Shown: positions 24,839 through 36,302 of the stretch, piece by piece
Layout: every line of letters starts with the position of its first letter
Position numbering within the stretch: position 1 is the stretch's first letter
From: Apiospora phragmitis
Taxonomy: Eukaryota; Ascomycota; Sordariomycetes; Amphisphaeriales; Apiosporaceae
Assembly (NCBI GenBank): GCA_038363925.1
Contig: JAQQWL010000003.1
Location: 496,001 to 560,000, forward strand
Direction of reading: 5' to 3'
Length of the DNA stretch: 64,000 nt
Made by a program: the position numbers and the translations under genes
The notes under the pieces: generated by a model
Seen by the model: only the letters and a program-made list of their open reading frames with translations
What the model was told of the DNA's origin: nothing
The model's database searches: none

Positions 24839-25830
24839 TCAAAGCGGTCCGTCGAAAAGCTTGATCACATAATGGTCCAGTATGGCCGGGACGTAACGTT
24901 CCGTCAGAGCCCATATCTTCGTCTGAGACTGAATATTATCGGTTTGTGCCAGGCACAACACGTACCCATGGAGCAGGTGTCTCGGGTACTCGAGTCACGC
25001 GTCTTCCCACCCTACGCGGGGACCGCCTCGGCGTTGCAGCGCTGCTATGTGCGAACTCACTACGCGCTCCTCGTGCGCCCGGCGGTTCTCGATGGCCAGG
25101 GCGCTCGCTACGAAGTAATTACGCCACGTCGTGAAACCCGCTGCCGCGGGCCAGGGTCTGCCGGTCGAGGGAGCCCGGCTCCGCCAGTCGGCGTCGCGAA
25201 AGTGTTGGCGATGTGGGGGGTCGTCGTGCGCGATGCACTGGAACGCCCCGGATGATGACGAGTTTTGATCGTTTTCGTCCGCGAAGCTCCAGAGGGCCTC
25301 GAAGGATTTTCTTCTGCGCTCGCGTTCTAGTAGTAGGGCCGCGTGCTCCTGTTGGAAACGGGTGCCTTCCGGTTCTGCTTTGTCCTGGGCGTGATGGCGT
25401 CGAAGGGGCCGGTTTTCAGGAGCTCGCGGATGATGTTGCGCAGCGAGCCGTCTTGTTCTTGCTGCAGCCACGTGTGCTTGTCATCATCCCGTGACACTTA
25501 TACCATATTCACGCGTCTAGCGTGGCGAGATCCTCGACGCCGGTTCGCCCCTTGTCGACGGACCTGGGCCGCTCGGGCTGGTCGAGCTTGCAGTCGCGGG
25601 CCGCGAGGTCCTCAAACACCACGAGCCTTAACCGCTGATGGCGAAGTAGGAATGGGGAAGACGGACGCCCGCTGCCCGCAGTGGCGATGCCAGGTGGTGG
25701 TAAAGCTCGGCCTCGCCGCGATGGGTGGCTTGTAGAAAGGGGGCGAGGGCGGCGAGCTCCGGGTTGGGGCCGGCTTTGGGGAGAATATGGGGCACGCGGG
25801 CGGTGCTGGTCGTTGTAAAGAGCAAGACCA
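24839..25830 (-). pseudogene. Aminoglycoside-phosphotransferase/CHK-like kinase relic
   Basis: Pieces in all three minus-strand frames line up, in order, with a fungal kinase-like (APH/CHK) protein. They are PHILPKAGPNPELAALAPF and AELYHHLASPLRAAGV (about 25790-25650), LRLVVFEDLAARDCKLDQP (about 25610), GSLRNIIRELLKTGPFDAIT (about 25430), FEALWSFADEND (about 25280), and the catalytic HDDP with HIANTF in the next frame (about 25225). Then follow FHDVA, a frame change and YFVASALAIENRRAHEE. After GWEDA there is an in-frame TGA (24997-24995), and the frame continues LLHGYVLCLAQTD to the stop at 24841-24839. At least four frame changes plus the TGA make this non-functional. The N-terminal lobe start is missing. 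Confidence 0.75.
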
Positions 25831-27450
25831 GGACGAAAAGGTATTAGAAGATTTGCATGAGGCAGAAGAGCAGATAGTAGAGCGTGAGTTGAGCGCAGAG
25901 GGACATGAAGATGTCGAAACAGATGAGCGAGTGGGGCGTGTAAGGGGGAGAGGAGGGTGACTCGAGGGAGTCTAGGGAGCCGAGAGAATGCAGGGAAGTC
26001 GACAGAGTAAGGGGAATGATAATTAGATGAGCATGGGTCTTTGTTGTCATAAGTCGGCCTGGATGACTGATGTGGGCGAAGAGCCGTGTTGGGCCGAGAC
26101 GATCTTGGACCACCATTCCGCCGTCTCACGTCTTCTACCCTCAGCGGGAGACACTCTGCCTGGAGAGGCTTGGCGCTTGGGCGTCCCCGTACCGTTAATT
26201 GTCGCTATAGCAGTGTAGTGTTGTTGTGTAGTGTTCTATCGTGAGAAGAAGATGGTTGGTAAACTTTGTTGCTATAGCTATTCCAGTCACTCTTCTAGGT
26301 TATACCGAAGCCTCAAAGACTCCTACTTATCTACCCCTTGAATTTTAATTCATGTCTTGTCAGCCAAACGCTGTTAATGAAACATTTGAGGTGGAGTGCA
26401 GGTGGTTTCTGGACATCCAGTAGTCATGCAGACAACAACTAGAGAGGCCCAGAACCAGCTTGAATAGCACGAAGTTTATGGTCCACTGTTTCCTACATTA
26501 TTCGCGCACCAGCTTCCAAACAAGTGGTGCCATTAGCAGGACCATCATCATGCAAACAGGGTCCGCGAAAATAAATTATGCGCATATGCTCGTTTTCCTA
26601 CATAGAATTTGCAGTCTGGATGGGGCTGGTAACAGGGCCAGGGGGGGCAGAGAGAGGCTCGACCGGCCCATGCTTGGCAAAACTCGTATAATTACCCCTG
26701 TATATAGTACGCAAAATGGTTCCCCTAACTGTCTCCCTTGCGTGTCTCCATTGATTATCTCCCTCAGTTGTCTTTCTTCATGAATTGTATCCCTTGCCTA
26801 TTCCTTTCGCGCTTAGTAGATGGCGGCGGTGGAAAGGAAATCGCACGATCTCTCTCTTGGCACTTGACCAAGATTGGCCAAATTGTGTGTTCATCCGACG
26901 TAAAACTTTTTGTATGGTCGGCCTCATCTGCTTCCCAGCCCAGCGTCCTCGGGCTATCACCTTGCTGGAAGCCAGGCCCGTGTAGCCTGACCAGAAACTC
27001 GGTAAGTTGCATAGAAGCGACGCCAAGCTTCAATGTCAAGGCCTAGGCCCTGCCTGTATAGTGGATTTGCGCTGCGTGCCGCAAGTAGTAACCGCACTTA
27101 ATATGGACACATTAGTAGCAATCATCAATGTTTGCGGATTTCCAGCCGTCTACTGAAAACATCAAACGGGAACGAGTAAGCCCGATAATCAAGTTCGAAA
27201 GGGTCGAATATGTACTTCCCACAATGTGTAAGGCAAGTATGTTCATGAGACTCCATTGGTCAGACTCCATTGGTCACGAGTCGACATGACTCTACGACTT
27301 GGAAGTTGAGCAAACCAGATCATCGCTCGCCCGACTGACTCCATTTCATACAAGGAACCATCTTCGAGAGAGTAGGTATATAGTTATCCCCATCCCCATG
27401 CCCTTAGCTGTTGTAACGATCACATCAGACGAAGAAAAACCAGAAACGCC
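25831..27450. other. Intergenic, upstream of the terpene synthase
   Basis: No convincing gene. A 14-bp direct repeat (AGACTCCATTGGTC) occurs twice near 27250-27275. Confidence 0.4.
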
Positions 27451-28921
27451 ATGGCTACCGCTGTCCTGAAAGCACCACCTTCTCCAACCAGCATCCGTCA
27501 GTCCGTACCTCCTAGCAGTGGTGAGACACTGGCGACATTGGACTTGCCCGCTTTTGCTGTCACCAACCCACGTGCTGAGCGTCAGAGGCTCGTGCAGAGG
27601 TGTACGGGCGAGACTATCCATGTCGAGAACCTGATGAGTCTTATGCCAGCTTGGTTCAAGAAGATACAGCCGCAAAAGATACTGGACGAGGTCAACGTGG
27701 AGATTGATGAATGGCTAAAGACGTGAGTTATGAGTGGTGGATTCCCATGATAAACTCCGTCCTTTCTCTGCCAACGGCGCTAATACACTGGGTTGTCAGA
27801 ATCAATCTTCCAGAAGCAAAGAAAAGGAAGCAACGGGAGACTATGTCATCATCTCCAGCCTTTTCTATGCGGACTGCTCGAGTGAGAAACTGGTCACGCT
27901 GACGGAATACAACTACTGGGCAAGCAAGCGTGTTTCCCCGTGTGTCTCTCTCTCCCGAGATCGCCCTTGCGGCGACTTTTGGCCATGGCGAACGAAACTG
28001 ACCGAGCTTGGCAGATCTTTATGTTCGATGACGAGATCGACCCCGGCGGCGATCTTACGAGCGACGACGCCGGCACCCGCCGCATCTGCGACCAGATCCT
28101 GCAGTGCATCGACGCCTGCCTGCACCCGGACCCCCAGCGTGCTACCGCCACCTTCGGCGCGCCTCCTCCGGGGTCGCCGGGCACCGTCGAGATGCTGCAC
28201 GGGATCCTCGGCACGATGCGGCCCGGGATGGGGCCCGCCACCACGGAGAGGCTGCGGCGCCAGCTGCACGCGTACCTCGAGGGCGTGGCGCGGCAGCATC
28301 CGGTGCGCCGGGACGACGGCCTACCCGATCCCTGGGACCATCTGCGGCTCCGGTGCGACGACATCGGGGTCCGGCCGTCGGTCACGCAGCTCGAGTACGC
28401 CATGGGCTTCGAGCTGCCGGAGCACGTCGTTCGGCACGAGGCGATGGAATGCATTGTGTTGGACTGCGCCAAGCTGTGCGTCCTCGTGAATGAGATTCTG
28501 AGCTTGGAGAAGGAATTCGTGAGTTTTTTATCATTTCCCTTCTAATACCTACCCGCCACGTATCTTGTCTGTAGTAGTTAGTTAGGAGGTAATTCCTAAC
28601 AACCTCTCACCCTCCCAGCGCGCGGGCCAGCTCGAGAACCTCTGTCTCCTGTTCGTCCACGCCGAGGACATCTCGATCCACGCCGCCCTCGCGAAAGTGC
28701 AAGCGTTGATCCGAAAGCACTACCGGTCCTGCAAGGCGGCCGTGGCGCGCCTGCCCTGGACCGACGACGACGAGCAGACCAACGAGCATGTCCGGCGGTA
28801 CGTGCAGTGCTGCCGGCGGATTGCGTCGGGGACGGCGCAGTGGTCCTACGTGTGCACGCGGTACTTCGGGCGGGCGCAGTTGGGCGAGAAGTGGGAGATG
28901 GTGGCGACGCTCGGCCAGTAA
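27451..28921 (+). CDS. Class I terpene synthase (sesquiterpene cyclase type)
   Basis: Enzyme that ionises a prenyl diphosphate (probably farnesyl diphosphate) and cyclises it, using three Mg ions. Exons 27451-27722, 27814-27919, 28015-28518 and 28619-28921 give 394 residues. Exon 3 opens with IFMFDDEID, the aspartate-rich metal-binding motif. The NSE triad is present as NEILSLEKE, with Glu in place of the usual second-position Asp. The C-terminal RYF near the end fits the pyrophosphate-binding Arg-Tyr pair. Intron 2 (27920-28014) has a GC donor (GCAAGC). Only that splice gives YNYW-IFMFDDEID, the expected Trp-x-Phe context. No P450 or other tailoring gene adjoins it. The product cannot be predicted from sequence. 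Confidence 0.85.
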
Positions 28922-30546
28922 TTAAACATCAGTAAGTAGATACGTAATCGATAGACAACCTCCATCCAATTACCTACTTACTTTGCTCAAGCTTCTGTGT
29001 TCATAACTTCCGATCCCGATTACGAGGCCCTGATTACCCTGGGCTGTAGTAGAGTTTGTGGATTCCGGATTATATGGTCAAGGTGCCTCTGCGGTGGCGA
29101 ACGGCCGAGTCTCGGCCTGCGCTTGGCGACAAGTCGTTTACCGTGAGACCGCAGCTTGGTTCTACCAACATCGGTTGCTGCGACAAGGTCGGTGGATTAC
29201 GAGAAGGTGGAGGATCGGGCAGTCCCGGTGTCGGAGGGTTTTCAACGGGAGTTTACCTAGATAAGTATGGGCGCTTGGAGCTCTCTCTTTTTGAGAAGTC
29301 TTTCGTTTGTGCTGGGCGAATAACTGGGTCGCCGAATCGAAGCTACAATATACCAAGAGGTGCTGCTGGCGCATTGGTCTATTAAGTTCATACACGTTCC
29401 TATACATAATAACTTGCAACTTTTGACTTCGCTGCTACGATCGGGTGTACTACTGTGCCCCTTTTCTAGCCAAACGACCCCAACTTTTTACTTTCGACGC
29501 GAATGTCTTAGCTACGGATGACAGAAGGATGTGCATGATCTTCAACAACTAACAGTGACGTCCACAGGGCCAAAACAGTCCTGGCAATATGATTTGTCAC
29601 AATGCAGAAGGGCCGGGCTGGCAGTGAATCTGATTTTCATGCTGAGCGACCACATTCATAACAGCAGGTTGAGAAACAGCTGGCGAACTGGGTGTGAAAG
29701 GATAATGAACTGCGGAAGGCGGAGCGATTCTACCAATTGCATCAGTGGCAAAGATGTCACAGACGATGGGAGCTGGAAGCATCTCGAAAATCAGGTCGTT
29801 AGCTAGAGTCCGTAATACTGAGGTGGCGGCATTTGGATTTCGGCAGCTTTGGTAAATCATACGATTCACAGCCACTGTTACTTTCCAAAATCTTCCATCC
29901 CGATCTTTCTTAGCAACTATGCTCAGGAATCGCCCCGGAGAATAGGGATGATGGGCCGGTCCGAGACATCGCAGGTGCCGAGTGGGGGGTCTCATCGGGG
30001 CGGTGGTGCTGGTGGTCTCGGAAGACTTTGGGGGGAGGACGTGAGGTCGGTCAAGATGGAAAATAATTGGACCAAGTCGAGATGCGAGTAGGACTATACG
30101 ACCAGGATCACCTGACCAAGGCATCCTTGGTCGTGCGTATGCTGCCTTACCATAGGTGCCTCTGGTACGCCGTGGGTGACGACGAAGCCGTGAATCAATA
30201 ACGGAAAACCTCCGGCCGGTAGGTAGCCAATAAATACGGCATTCAGTCGGCTTATGAAACAACTGACCGAGTCTGCAGCAGCTGTGTTAGACATCTTGGT
30301 TTCTGCCCATATCAGTACCCGAGAACCGTTTCCTGCTGTGTAAATCAGTGCCTAGATCTGGTGCTACCACCAACGCCTTTCTCTCATCCATCCCATCCCA
30401 TCAACGCACTACATAAACCGCCCCAGCCCAACCTTCACAACAAACCAAAAATCCTTTCCCACTTGCATCCAATCAAGAATATCATCTTCGTTGGTCAAAT
30501 TCTCTTCCATTCCCATCTACCATCATTCCCTGCAAGCAACAACATC
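28922..30546. other. Intergenic, nothing firm
   Basis: A 221-codon minus-strand frame (30262-29597) has ordinary composition but no domain or splice context, and is not called. The last 200 nt before the secreted-protein gene are CT/CA-rich, like a fungal leader. Confidence 0.35.
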
Positions 30547-31610
30547 ATGATTGCCCTCATCTTCTGGATTTGGACCGCTTTGGTCAGCACCCTGGTCAGC
30601 GGCGCCGCTGTGCTGGTGAGTATAGACGCCGCCACAATCTCAAGCGATCGTCAAGGCACCCTCTATTCTAACCTTGCTTGCAGCCTGATGACAGCAGTGC
30701 CTCCAGAAGCTCTGCTTCCGCCTCCGGCATCATGTGGCGCGGCAACATCACCGTCGACGGTCCCGTCTATCAGTTCAACGGCACTGTTCAGGTATGTCTT
30801 TCCCCACGATGAGTCCCGACTTGCATGAAACTTTGACTTGGCTACTGACCTTGACTTTCCGTTTTTCCCCACAGGAGATCTACGCCCAGATCATGAAGGC
30901 CAATCCAGAGTACAAACTCATGGAGGTCCCCCGCAAGGACCCGGCCGCGCCCCTCAAGGCTTCGGTAAGTCACTTGGACCAGCCGGCCTTCTTTCCTCCT
31001 TTTTGCTTCCAAGGTCCGAAGGATGTCCTTTTGCTGACAGCCGTCCCCGCATCCAGGTCACGAGCATTGCCTGCGAAACGCCCAATGGTCCTCCCGATGA
31101 CTGGGGCTATGCCCTGGGCGATGAAATCTATGACGGCATCAAATACCTCAGGGGCCTCACCGGCGACTGCGGCGTTACACCCGGACCCTGCGGCCGCATC
31201 AGCTGCTCATGGGACAGCGCCATCTCGTACGTGGACTTCTTAATTTGAACACACTACCGGCTTTTTTTCGTCTCCTTTCTCTTCCCCATACTTTCCTCCC
31301 TGTTTGCCTTGCTATACCTTTTCGAAACGGCACCTGTTTGCTCAAGGATTGATCTCTGTATGGTTTGTGTGTTGCTTGATTGAAAAGGAAAGGTTCTTCT
31401 TGCTAACCGACGCCTCTCTTTGCCTTTGCTTGCAACAGGTGGTGCTGGGACAGCCCGACCGGCGGCTACGCCACCAAGTGCTCCGCCCTCGCCGACTACG
31501 CCCAGGCTGCCGCGGACCAGTGCCCCTACCGATCCAACGAGGTCTGGGGCACGGCGTACGCCGCGGCCGGCTTCAGCGTCCAAGTCGCCGGCAAGCTCCA
31601 CTTGTGCTAG
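30547..31610 (+). CDS. Cysteine-rich secreted protein, unknown function
   Basis: Five exons, 30547-30615, 30684-30791, 30875-30964, 31057-31226 and 31439-31610, give 202 residues. The start MIALIFWIWTALVSTLVSGA is a signal peptide. The mature part has eight cysteines in the C-terminal half, with the landmarks GYALGDEIYDGIKYLRGL, PGPCGRISCSWDSAI and WCWDSPTG, and a final Cys one residue before the stop. This pattern recurs among small secreted proteins of plant- and insect-associated ascomycetes, but no biochemical role is known to me. Introns are 68-212 nt with good signals. It could be an effector-like protein; that is inference from size, cysteines and secretion. Confidence 0.8.
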
Positions 31611-33466
31611 ACGACGCACCCGATCCCCACCCATATCTGTTCGTTTTTTCTTTTCTTTTCTGCGGTCGTTCTCGGTTCGCATTCTCTCTCTGTGTGTACA
31701 CCCAATGCATGAGAGGAGAAGAGAAGCCCCCGAAAACAAGAACCCAGGAGTAAAGTTGGTTTGGAGAGGAAACTGGCTAGATTGTATTTTGACGGAATGG
31801 ACGAGATGGTATGCCTTCACTGAGGAAGGGCTCTTGTGGTCGGCCCTGGTTTGAGATGGATTGCAACTGCGTTTTGTTTTTGTCAGATAGCACACACTCG
31901 TTTGCGCCTCCTTGATGAGAAATAGGAAGAAGAAGATTCACACACCACACATGATCAAGAAGAGCCCTTCCTGGTGAGATGCACACCGCGCCGATCAATC
32001 TCATTGGCTCGTGGCCACTTTTCATGATGCAATAAGGGGCTGACACCCCCGATCAACCGAGCTGGTGGGTGTGTTTGCTGTGGACTCGGTGCCGCTCTGG
32101 GGATCGGGAATTGCGCCACTTGCCGCTACCTATTCTTTACCCAAATCCTTCCTCGGCGGAGGTGCCAAGCCGGAGTCTTCCAGCTGGGAAACGAGCATGC
32201 AAAGGGTGACCTGGCGCTCGTTTGGGTACAATGAGGGACATTATGAGTCGATATCATTCAATGTTTTACTTGTCTGTCGTTCTCATCTCCATCTCTCATG
32301 TTTGCTGAGACCATCAGTCATTGCACAGCGCTTCGATTACTAGGTAGCTGCTCAATAGCGCGATGCTAATTAGTAACAGATAACAGCATTTTCATAACAT
32401 CTCCCGATTAGCATTTTCGCGATTACTCTCCAATATCTCGTGTGACTTTGTTGTGTGCCTTTCAACGTTGTCTGGGGCACTGCATCGACCCTGTGATTGG
32501 TTCATCGCGCGATCTTCAGGCTAAGCGTTAAGCGACCGTTGCACTGGAAGATTCCTCAAGATCCCAGCCCGCAGGTCGCAGAGGGCCCTAGCGCGAACTA
32601 CTGCCAGGGCCCGGCCTGCCTGTCGCCTGCCTGGGACTGAAACACCGTTGTTGATCCCCGCCAGTTACAGAATTGGTTTGACAAGCACACTATCTGACTT
32701 CATCGGCATCCAGTGCCGTTCGCTGACTGCTTCTTTATCACTCGGCGCAGAGACCAGATTTTGTATGCTACGGTTGTTGAATCACGAACGCCGTTAGACA
32801 AGTTTAAGGCATTCATTTGTGTCTCGGTCGCGAGACGGGCAACACGTATCACAGCCAGCGCAATGCCGGATTAGGTTGCACAGCAGTGCACAAAGATGCT
32901 GCCAGAACCCATCGAGTGTGCCGGAATGCCCTCGCCCATGTGTGCCGGCGATTGGCATGAGAAGATTGTAGATCTGGCGTCCAGTCTGGCGGTGATTAGT
33001 GACGGCGATTCTTCGGTCTCATGTCCGTACCATCTCGAACGTGGGGATAGTCGAGACGCCAACCCACGGTCCGGGCCTCGAGCTAGCCAATAACAGGACC
33101 GCTCTTCGCGTTGCATCGTCTGCTCGCCAAGACTGAAACGGAGAGGAAAAGGGTGGATGGATACTGGAAACAGGACCCTTTTCCCAATATGGCGAGTTGA
33201 CGATACTTTGCGCTCGGTTGGGGAGGCAAGCCCGGCTATTCCTATCTTCTAGGACTGGCTGATCTCCATCTTGTTTCTTCTCCCTCTTCTTTCTCCCTCT
33301 CCAGGACTGGCATCCCTACAGCAAGACTGCACCACGACGCGTTTTCTGTTCTTCTGAGAAGCTGGCTTCATCATTGCCTATTTGAGTAATCATATTGCTA
33401 TTTCTTCTTTGACTCGATAGCTTGATTGGATTCAGCACCAGACGAGGACTTTAACAGAAAAGCACC
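31611..33466. other. Intergenic, nothing recognised
   Basis: About 1.9 kb of flanking DNA. A CT-rich block at 33255-33310 probably belongs to the leader of the UstYa-like gene. Confidence 0.4.
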
Positions 33467-34626
33467 ATGGAGTACAGCAAGCAGTCCGGATACCAGAATG
33501 TCGCGCTCGCCGAGGACAAGGAGGACGGGCGCTCAAGCACCGAAGTCGACGAGTCGGTCATGGGCGACGAGAAGCACTGGCGCGGCGAGCACCACCACTC
33601 CCATGAGAAGGAGTCGACGACCCGGAAGTATATGACGCGGTTCCGGCGCTACCGGTGGATTGTTGACACGCTGCTGCTCTGCGTCAACATCTCGCTGTCG
33701 CTGCTGCTGGTCCGGGACTTCTGGCGGGAGAAGTCGGTGTCCACGATTCAGGTCGGGGGCGATGTGACGGGGCTGGGGCCCGAGTGTGAGTTTTGAGTTT
33801 TGAGTTCTTGTATTGCTTTGTGTCCTTGGCAGATGGCTGAACTGCGCATCCACAACATCTAGTCCCGACCAAGATCGTCAAGTTCAATGCGGATCCGGCC
33901 TTTGTGCCGAACGACACGTCCAAGTTCTTCACCAACGAAACCATTTCCCAATGGAACACCATGTTACCCAGTACGTTCAACCTGCGCACCCTCGAGGGCT
34001 CGTTGGGACGGCATAGGCTAACCGCACCACAGTCGGTTCCGGATGGGGCGAGGTAACGGACGAAACATTCTTCACGACCTCGATGACGCACCAGTTGCAC
34101 TGCGTGGTGAGTACCTAGATTACGAACTTTCAGATACGTGCGACGAGAGGCATGCAGACATTGCTCACACACAAGCGAACAGTTCATGATGGCGCGCATC
34201 TACGCCAACCTCAAGGGCAACACGAGGGAGCGCCTGCCCAGCGACTACCACAGCCAATACCTGCACTGTGTGGACTACCTGCGGCAGGGCATCATGTGCT
34301 CGGCCGACTTGGCCATGGAGCCACACGACCAGTCCGACTCGGACGACAACGGCCCGCTCGACGGAAGCTGGAACGGCCACCATGGTAAGCAGCTGGCTCA
34401 GCAATAGCAGCATGATCGGCTGAAGCGAGAACATATTGCTGACAGTGTTTCTCTTTTGACAGTGTGCAAGGACTACGACCATGTTATTCCATACTTGGAG
34501 GGTAAGTCATCAACCGAATCACCCCTTTGACCCACTTACACCGAATGGATCATGGGCTCAGCTAACGACGGATGCACAGAACAAATCGCCGAAGGCATCC
34601 GAAAGGTTCTGCCCATTGACGACTAG
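33467..34626 (+). CDS. UstYa-family (DUF3328) protein
   Basis: Members of this family carry out oxidative or cyclising steps in fungal peptide pathways such as ustiloxin and cyclochlorotine (family knowledge). Six exons, 33467-33785, 33863-33970, 34033-34106, 34183-34384, 34463-34501 and 34580-34626, give 262 residues. A charged N-terminus is followed by one membrane helix (IVDTLLLCVNISLSLLLV). The two conserved His-Cys motifs are intact: THQLHCV and YLHCVDYLRQGIMCSADLAMEP. All five introns are 62-78 nt and phase-consistent. No repeated precursor-peptide gene was found within the window, so this is either an orphan or acts with genes elsewhere. The terpene synthase lies 4.5 kb upstream. Confidence 0.87.
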
Positions 34627-35053
34627 ATATTCAGTCGCTCAACCCAATCTTCAATCTTTCGTTTCTAAGCATAGCGTTTCTTTGCATATATTTTGGGCGT
34701 ACGGGCTTTTCTTAGAAAGAGCCATGCATTCCATTGGGCGGCGGCAGAGGCTACGAGTCAGCGTAGCGATCTGTCTATATGTATATTCAATTCAGAACTA
34801 TTCAATACTAAATACTTGTTTGACAGGAGCGATGCTGGATCCAGCATTTAGAAGTGATATATTGAGGTGTTTTGACCTGGTACAGAGCTGTGAGTGCCCG
34901 TAACACTCGGTCGCGCGGTCGTGCCAAGCAGGCCTGTGATGTGGTTTAGAGACTCGACATCCCATGCAGTTGAGTAAAAGAGAGACATGTTAAAAAGAGG
35001 TAAACGGACGATCTTGCAGAAAGTTGTTACTGGGAGAGAGAAAAATAAGTAAT
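34627..35053. other. Intergenic between UstYa-like gene and tRNA
   Basis: AT-richer 3' flank. Nothing further was seen. Confidence 0.45.
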
Positions 35054-35133
35054 TGCCCACTACTGGAATCGAACCAGTGATCTCATCATTACGTCAGTAC
35101 TAGTGATGCGCTTTACCACTAAGCCAAGCGGGC
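35054..35133 (-). tRNA. tRNA-Thr (AGT), with an 8-nt intron
   Basis: The minus strand folds as a complete tRNA. The acceptor stem pairs GCCCGCT with AGTGGGC (one G-U), with discriminator A. The D-arm contains TGGCTTAGTGG (A box). The anticodon stem is CATCA/TGATG, and the T-arm ACTGG-TTCGATT-CCAGT is the B box. The anticodon loop region is 15 nt. Taking CTAGTA plus A as the 7-nt loop leaves an 8-nt intron after position 37 and gives anticodon AGT. Nuclear tRNA introns sit at exactly this position. Confidence 0.92.
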
Positions 35134-35678
35134 CTGGTCAGGACAAGGTGCTTATATAATTAATTTGAAGCTTATTACACATTATAGTAGAACGTAATAA
35201 AGGATATCGGCTCGTATCATTTTTTACTTCTTTCGCTACACGTGTATATTGAAAGATATCTTTATTGACTAGAATTTCTGTACAGTCTGATTGTCGCTTG
35301 TGCAGGACCTGCAGTCTGCTACCTGGCACTGCCCACCTGTATTACATGACCTTGATTACCCTTGACGAACCTTGACATCTCGATCTCAATTGCTGCAGAG
35401 AAGTACAAGAAGAAAGACATGAGGTGACCCTTACCTACGAGTAGGACAAACTATTGGTTTTAGCGCCCTAGTCTGAGATCAACCACATCTAAGTACGTGA
35501 TGCTCACGGCCGTCGAGCCCCCCGGGAACCTGGACGCTACCAAGCTCTACCTGCACTGGTAACGCCGCCGCTCAACTTGCAGTTGCTGCTCCTGACAACA
35601 AGGGTATGCCGACTTCGCGTCAGGTGTCCCGCTGCCGCTGGTTTCCGCCAGTGATGGTCCCCGAGCTCATGTCTTTGT
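35134..35678. other. Intergenic, possible unidentified coding remnant
   Basis: The segment 35494-35660 is distinctly GC-rich and can be read as coding-like pieces (starting MLTAVEPPGNLDATKLYLHW), interrupted by a stop and frame changes. No family is assigned. Confidence 0.3.
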
Positions 35679-35996
35679 TCACATAACCCCCCTGGCCAGA
35701 TTACGGAGCGCCAAGAGGACGATGGTTTCTTCTCTGAAGATGCATCCAGTGAGGCCTTGTTTACTCTTCCTGTAAACAGAGTAGTGCTGTTTTTCTTCCA
35801 TTGTATGGTTTATTGTCAACCAACTCTCTACACTTCCGTCCAGGAAGATCTTCTCTCCGTACCTTCCGGCCTCGCCTACCGTAGTATCCTGGTCATACAC
35901 AGACATAGTCGCGTTGAGCGGCGTTATGGCTCGCTCTGATCCCATTGGAAATCCAACGGAAAGATGGATAATCTCGTGTACGATGCTGAGCCTCAT
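35679..35996 (-). CDS. Small HExxH-containing protein or fragment
   Basis: The ATG at 35996 gives 105 residues starting MRLSIVHEIIHLSVGF. HEIIH fits the zinc-binding HExxH pattern of metallopeptidases. GEAGRYGEKIFLDGSVE follows and resembles fungal unknown proteins with an HEMVH-type motif and a GEAG-x-WE segment. The same frame stays open upstream to about 36147, in protein-like sequence ending FAEKTYETFKFQ, so the real protein may start earlier or a 5' exon may be missing. The C-terminal end (LLALRNLARGVM) departs from the family, suggesting truncation. Peptidase activity is unproven. Confidence 0.4.
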   Translation of the reverse strand: MRLSIVHEIIHLSVGFPMGSERAITPLNATMSVYDQDTTVGEAGRYGEKIFLDGSVESWLTINHTMEEKQHYSVYRKSKQGLTGCIFREETIVLLALRNLARGVM

Positions 35997-36116
35997 CTGG
36001 AACTTGAACGTCTCATAGGTTTTTTCAGCAAATATGGGATGCCGCTGTTTGCCGTGTAGACTGTTGCTGATGATACCCTTGCTAACGGAGATACTGGCTG
36101 CTTTTCTGGCGCTGTA

Positions 36117-36126
36117 CCTATTTATA
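36117..36126 (-). promoter_or_regulatory. TATA-like box
   Basis: TATAAATAGG on the minus strand, about 120 nt upstream of the ATG at 35996. It would support a short transcript starting near 36090. If the open frame upstream of that ATG is coding, this is coincidence. Confidence 0.35.
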
Positions 36127-36302
36127 CCTTCGCCTATAGCAGGCTAGCCAACATCCACAATTCCCCTTCAACATTCCCCGATTGACTGTCACAGCCATCT
36201 ACGCAGACACAGATCTCCCTCATTCTTGAATTCTTCCGTTAACACTCTGTGAACCTTCTTCTTTTGCTACCTGTCTTTACTCCCTATATAGCATCAACCG
36301 TC

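Noticed and set aside
29597..30262. 221-codon minus-strand open frame between the terpene synthase and the secreted-protein gene.
   Set aside because: No recognised family, and the composition changes along the frame; not enough to call a gene.
27451..34626. A complete RiPP cluster around the UstYa-family gene.
   Set aside because: No repeated core peptide with dibasic spacers and no peptidase or methyltransferase was found in the window.
35494..35660. GC-rich coding-like fragment beginning MLTAVEPPGNLDATK.
   Set aside because: Too short and broken to assign; recorded only as a possible remnant.
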